Positions 62,101 through 64,000 of a stretch of DNA of 64,000 nt are shown piece by piece (position 1 is the stretch's first letter; the number at the start of each line of letters is the position of its first letter). The position numbers and the translations under genes were made by a program. The stretch lies in contig OZ038435.1 in assembly GCA_964036275.1 (NCBI GenBank), forward strand, positions 14,113,634 to 14,177,633, written 5' to 3'. The DNA comes from Litoditis marina. Taxonomy: Eukaryota > Nematoda > Chromadorea > Rhabditida > Rhabditidae. The notes under the pieces are model-generated. The model had not been told where the DNA came from and searched no databases. It saw only the letters and a program-made list of their open reading frames with translations.

Positions 62101-64000
62101 GTATTTTCCGTGTGGAAGTCTTGAAAACAATAATTTCTATTTAGTTACAGTTACCAACAAAATTTATGCCATAAGACAATGTCAAATTGGTTGAGTTTAA
62201 GAAAAATACTCTAATTTAACCGGTAGTAGACTGACGGGAAACATGGAAAATGATATTTATGGAGGGGTGACCAGAATGCATGGCCTACGGAAGACTGTGG
62301 ACAGTTTACGAGCAATACATTCGAACACGATCACTTTCTTTCTTCTCTTACAAAACGAGTTTTTTTTTACAGAAATGGGCGTAGTGGAGGCTCATTTTCT
62401 AAATTTCTGTTGCTCCGCGAACAACTTTTTCGTTGTATGAAACTGACCGATGCTCTCTTGTTATCCAGTTCCTGTACAATAGAATCGATGAGTCCACTTC
62501 GCTCCGCCCACTCCACAACTGGGTCCCTGCCGATGGTCACCGTAGAACCGAAGTCACGCGTCTGGAATGGAATAACACAGTGAAAACAAAATTACAAAAG
62601 CCGAAAAACCGAAAAGTATCGATCGTTGTTGACAATCACGAAATAGATCTCAGTAACGGAACCCATAAACTTTTTTAGGTTTACGAAAATACACCGTTTA
62701 CCTCTGACAATTTGTACAAACGTACCAAATCCAGCTCGTTCATACAACTACATAGCCTGCTTTCAACTTCCAAAATTTCTATGTTGTACTTTTTCTGCCA
62801 TCTTAACTAACCCTAGTGATGAGTCTGTCCTTGGTCTGGCTATCGAATGACGGGTTTTCGATCAGGGAATTCACGAAGAGAAACAGATGTTGGCGGATCT
62901 GGAATATGAGAAATTAGCTCAAACTATTTGAACAATCGAAAATGTGTCCTCATCAGTATAGTAGTACATTTTATAAACTGTACAATGATCATTGCAGTGA
63001 AAATTGTCACAATCTCATGTAGGAGGGGGTTGGACTACATCTTATAAGAAAAAAACATCAATTGCACGATATTCCCTACTATAACACACGTAAAAAAAAC
63101 TAACCATATTTGAGCGGGGTATCCTGTTGTTCTTTGACCTTTCCGCCACAGCCGCCTTCAGAATGACGACTATTTGATCTACCACGTAGTCAACGTGTTT
63201 TCCGCCCTAAATCCGTACAAAATTCAATCGAATAGAGCAAACACAATGTTGATGTTCATACTTCTCTACAACGCATATAAATGAACACAGTATACTTTCT
63301 TCTTCTTATGTGGTTATAAATACATATACATCCAACTCTCCTGCACACATCACAACTACACAATCTAAACTCAAAAAGGCATAGCATGTTAAAGGGGGAC
63401 AGAAAGGGAAGGTTATATAAAAGAGCTGCTTAAGAGAACCTGTTATTCTTTACTCTAACTAACAAACCTAATTACCTAATTTGCATACGGTTCACATGTT
63501 TCAGCTGTTTTGGGGCGTGCAACGTTAGGTTCAGCTACCCCGGGGTACCTAAACTAGCTTTCCATTCTGTCCTCCTTTAGATATAACTTTAATGCAATCC
63601 ATGATGTTTACCTTCAAAGTAGCAATGTTGTTGACGAAACTGACGTGTCGAAATTCTTCCGGAGAACGAGCGATGGCTACCTGATGAATTGCCGATCAAT
63701 AAATTGAAACTATTGCCGAAACCACCCTATTTCTCATTGCCGAATATGAAACATTCGGGCCATGCCGAGAACAAGCTACTTTTCGATGTGCAGAATGTAT
63801 CTATGGTTATGGTTCTATAATAACTTTGAAAATGTAGCTACAGTAGGCTGCTGGCAATACAGAAGCACAAGCAAGGTAAAAGTACACATATCAGTCCTTT
63901 CAGAAAACCATGAAACATTCTAGTCACTACCAATATCAAATTATCTGCCTTCGATAAGCAAATTAGTGAATATCCCACCTGCCAACGTCGTGATATATTG
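53196..64000 (-). CDS. TOP2: DNA topoisomerase II, 5'-truncated by the window, 24 exons visible
   Basis: ATP-driven double-strand passage enzyme. Exons in order: 64000-63979 (partial), 63680-63612, 63206-63105, 62898-62812, 62561-62448, 62119-62014, 60644-60529, 60262-60137, 59994-59884, 59413-59302, 58860-58700, 58399-58298, 57997-57851, 57406-57328, 56987-56918, 56718-56632, 56097-55953, 55728-55625, 55433-55344, 55077-54939, 54772-54620, 54235-54110, 53614-53450, 53225-53196. Phases agree: 853 codons plus TAG. Landmarks: end of the ATPase/transducer region (SFVNNIATLKGGKHVDYV); TOPRIM EGDSAKALAVAGL and the metal site in DQDEDGSHIKGLL; YYKGLGTSTS; IPSVVDGLKPSQRKVL; catalytic Tyr in ARYIHTRL; GAEGIGTGWAT; a C-gate coiled coil; YLFDMPLVRLT. 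It ends LRQGLVSLERRK soon after the core, so the long charged C-terminal domain of typical animal enzymes seems absent. Confidence 0.96.
53862..54076. mobile_element. hAT-like MITE, copy 2
   Basis: 215 bp in a TOP2 intron. The left end is CATACACCGCCAGGGCCTC, the right end its reverse complement with one extra base. TTCTAAAT flanks both sides (53854-53861, 54077-54084), a perfect 8-bp duplication. Inside, GTCGCGA occurs four times. Same family as 6492-6755. Confidence 0.85.
56341..56382 (-). repeat. Near-perfect copy of the 3' edge of a TOP2 exon
   Basis: 42 bp differ at one position from 56634-56675 (the exon encoding EYRTEENMVIEPN), about 290 bp away in the following intron, same orientation. 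The donor in the copy is lost. Confidence 0.8.
60805..61899 (-). mobile_element. tRNA-headed insertion of about 1.04 kb with 29-bp flanking direct repeats
   Basis: The 29-bp sequences at 60805-60833 and 61871-61899 (core ACGGTTGTACTTCAAGGGT) match at 28 of 29 positions. Read on the minus strand, the insert begins at 61870, immediately inside the right repeat, with a tRNA-like head (A box TGGTGTAGTGG, B box near GCTCGATCCCC, 61869-61803). The body contains C/G-tract inverted repeats. A head next to a long target duplication is SINE-like, although the length is unusual. It lies in the TOP2 intron that splits the EGDSA motif. Confidence 0.55.
61283..61372. repeat. G/C-tract hairpin
   Basis: GTACCTCTACCCCCCACTCG and its reverse complement (CGAGTGGGGGGGGTAGAGGT) lie about 50 bp apart with a second nested pair. 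This could form a strong hairpin or G-quadruplex. It is part of the tRNA-headed insertion. Confidence 0.7.
63392..63577. mobile_element. Short inverted-terminal element, copy 2
   Basis: 186 bp in a TOP2 intron, with ends AAGGGGGACAGAAA and, in reverse complement, AAGGAGGACAGAATGG. TA lies directly outside each end. It matches 24076-24255 in reverse orientation, including GCATACGGTTCACATGT and GGGGTACCTAAA. Confidence 0.65.

Noticed and set aside
1..64000. CRISPR arrays, bacterial operons, ribosome binding sites, phage or rRNA genes
   Set aside because: The window is intron-rich animal DNA; no spaced direct repeats of CRISPR type and no rRNA-like sequence were seen.
1..64000. Autonomous retrotransposon or endogenous viral element
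   Set aside because: No reverse transcriptase, integrase, transposase or capsid-like reading frame was recognised on either strand.

Overview
This window is nuclear DNA from an animal, most likely an invertebrate. Every real gene is split into short exons by GT-AG introns, mostly 0.1-1.7 kb, and the content is metazoan: SREBP, a four-LIM paxillin, a CCDC186/CCCP-1 coiled-coil protein, an RBM7-type RNA-binding protein and topoisomerase II. The species cannot be named from the sequence. Exons were assembled by hand from GT/AG sites, reading phase and family similarity recalled from memory. All six models keep phase across every junction.

Layout. 1-1378: upstream flank. 1379-15538 (+): SREBP, 27 coding exons, 1,043 aa. 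16996-20213 (-): four-exon gene for an unrecognised, probably secreted 299-aa protein. 20214-26516: repeat-rich divergent intergenic region. 26517-36262 (+): CCDC186, 19 exons, 715 aa. 36263-38022: convergent spacer. 38023-47399 (-): paxillin, 13 exons including a tentative 22-nt microexon, 437 aa. 47400-50113: spacer. 50114-52982 (-): RBM7-like protein, six exons, 230 aa. 53196-64000 (-): DNA topoisomerase II, 24 exons visible, 853 aa, 5' end outside the window. TOP2 and RBM7 lie head to tail on the minus strand with 213 bp between stop and start.

Functions are those of unrelated housekeeping genes: sterol-regulated transcription, dense-core-vesicle/Golgi traffic, integrin adhesion, nuclear RNA surveillance and DNA topology. 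The only linkage that suggests co-expression is the TOP2/RBM7 pair.

The non-coding DNA is unusually informative. It holds several families of short inverted-repeat elements with readable target-site duplications (9 bp Mutator-like, 8 bp hAT-like, TTAA piggyBac-like), a roughly 1 kb tRNA-headed insertion with 29-bp flanking repeats, several tRNA-like fragments, and a dispersed word around TTTGTAGTTTGATC. The most unusual pattern is that many introns carry decayed copies of the edge of the neighbouring exon, often with the splice site. Two of these give in-frame, open alternative donors. Four of the five visible start codons lie 2-13 nt after a splice-acceptor-like AG, as expected if mRNAs were trans-spliced to a leader.
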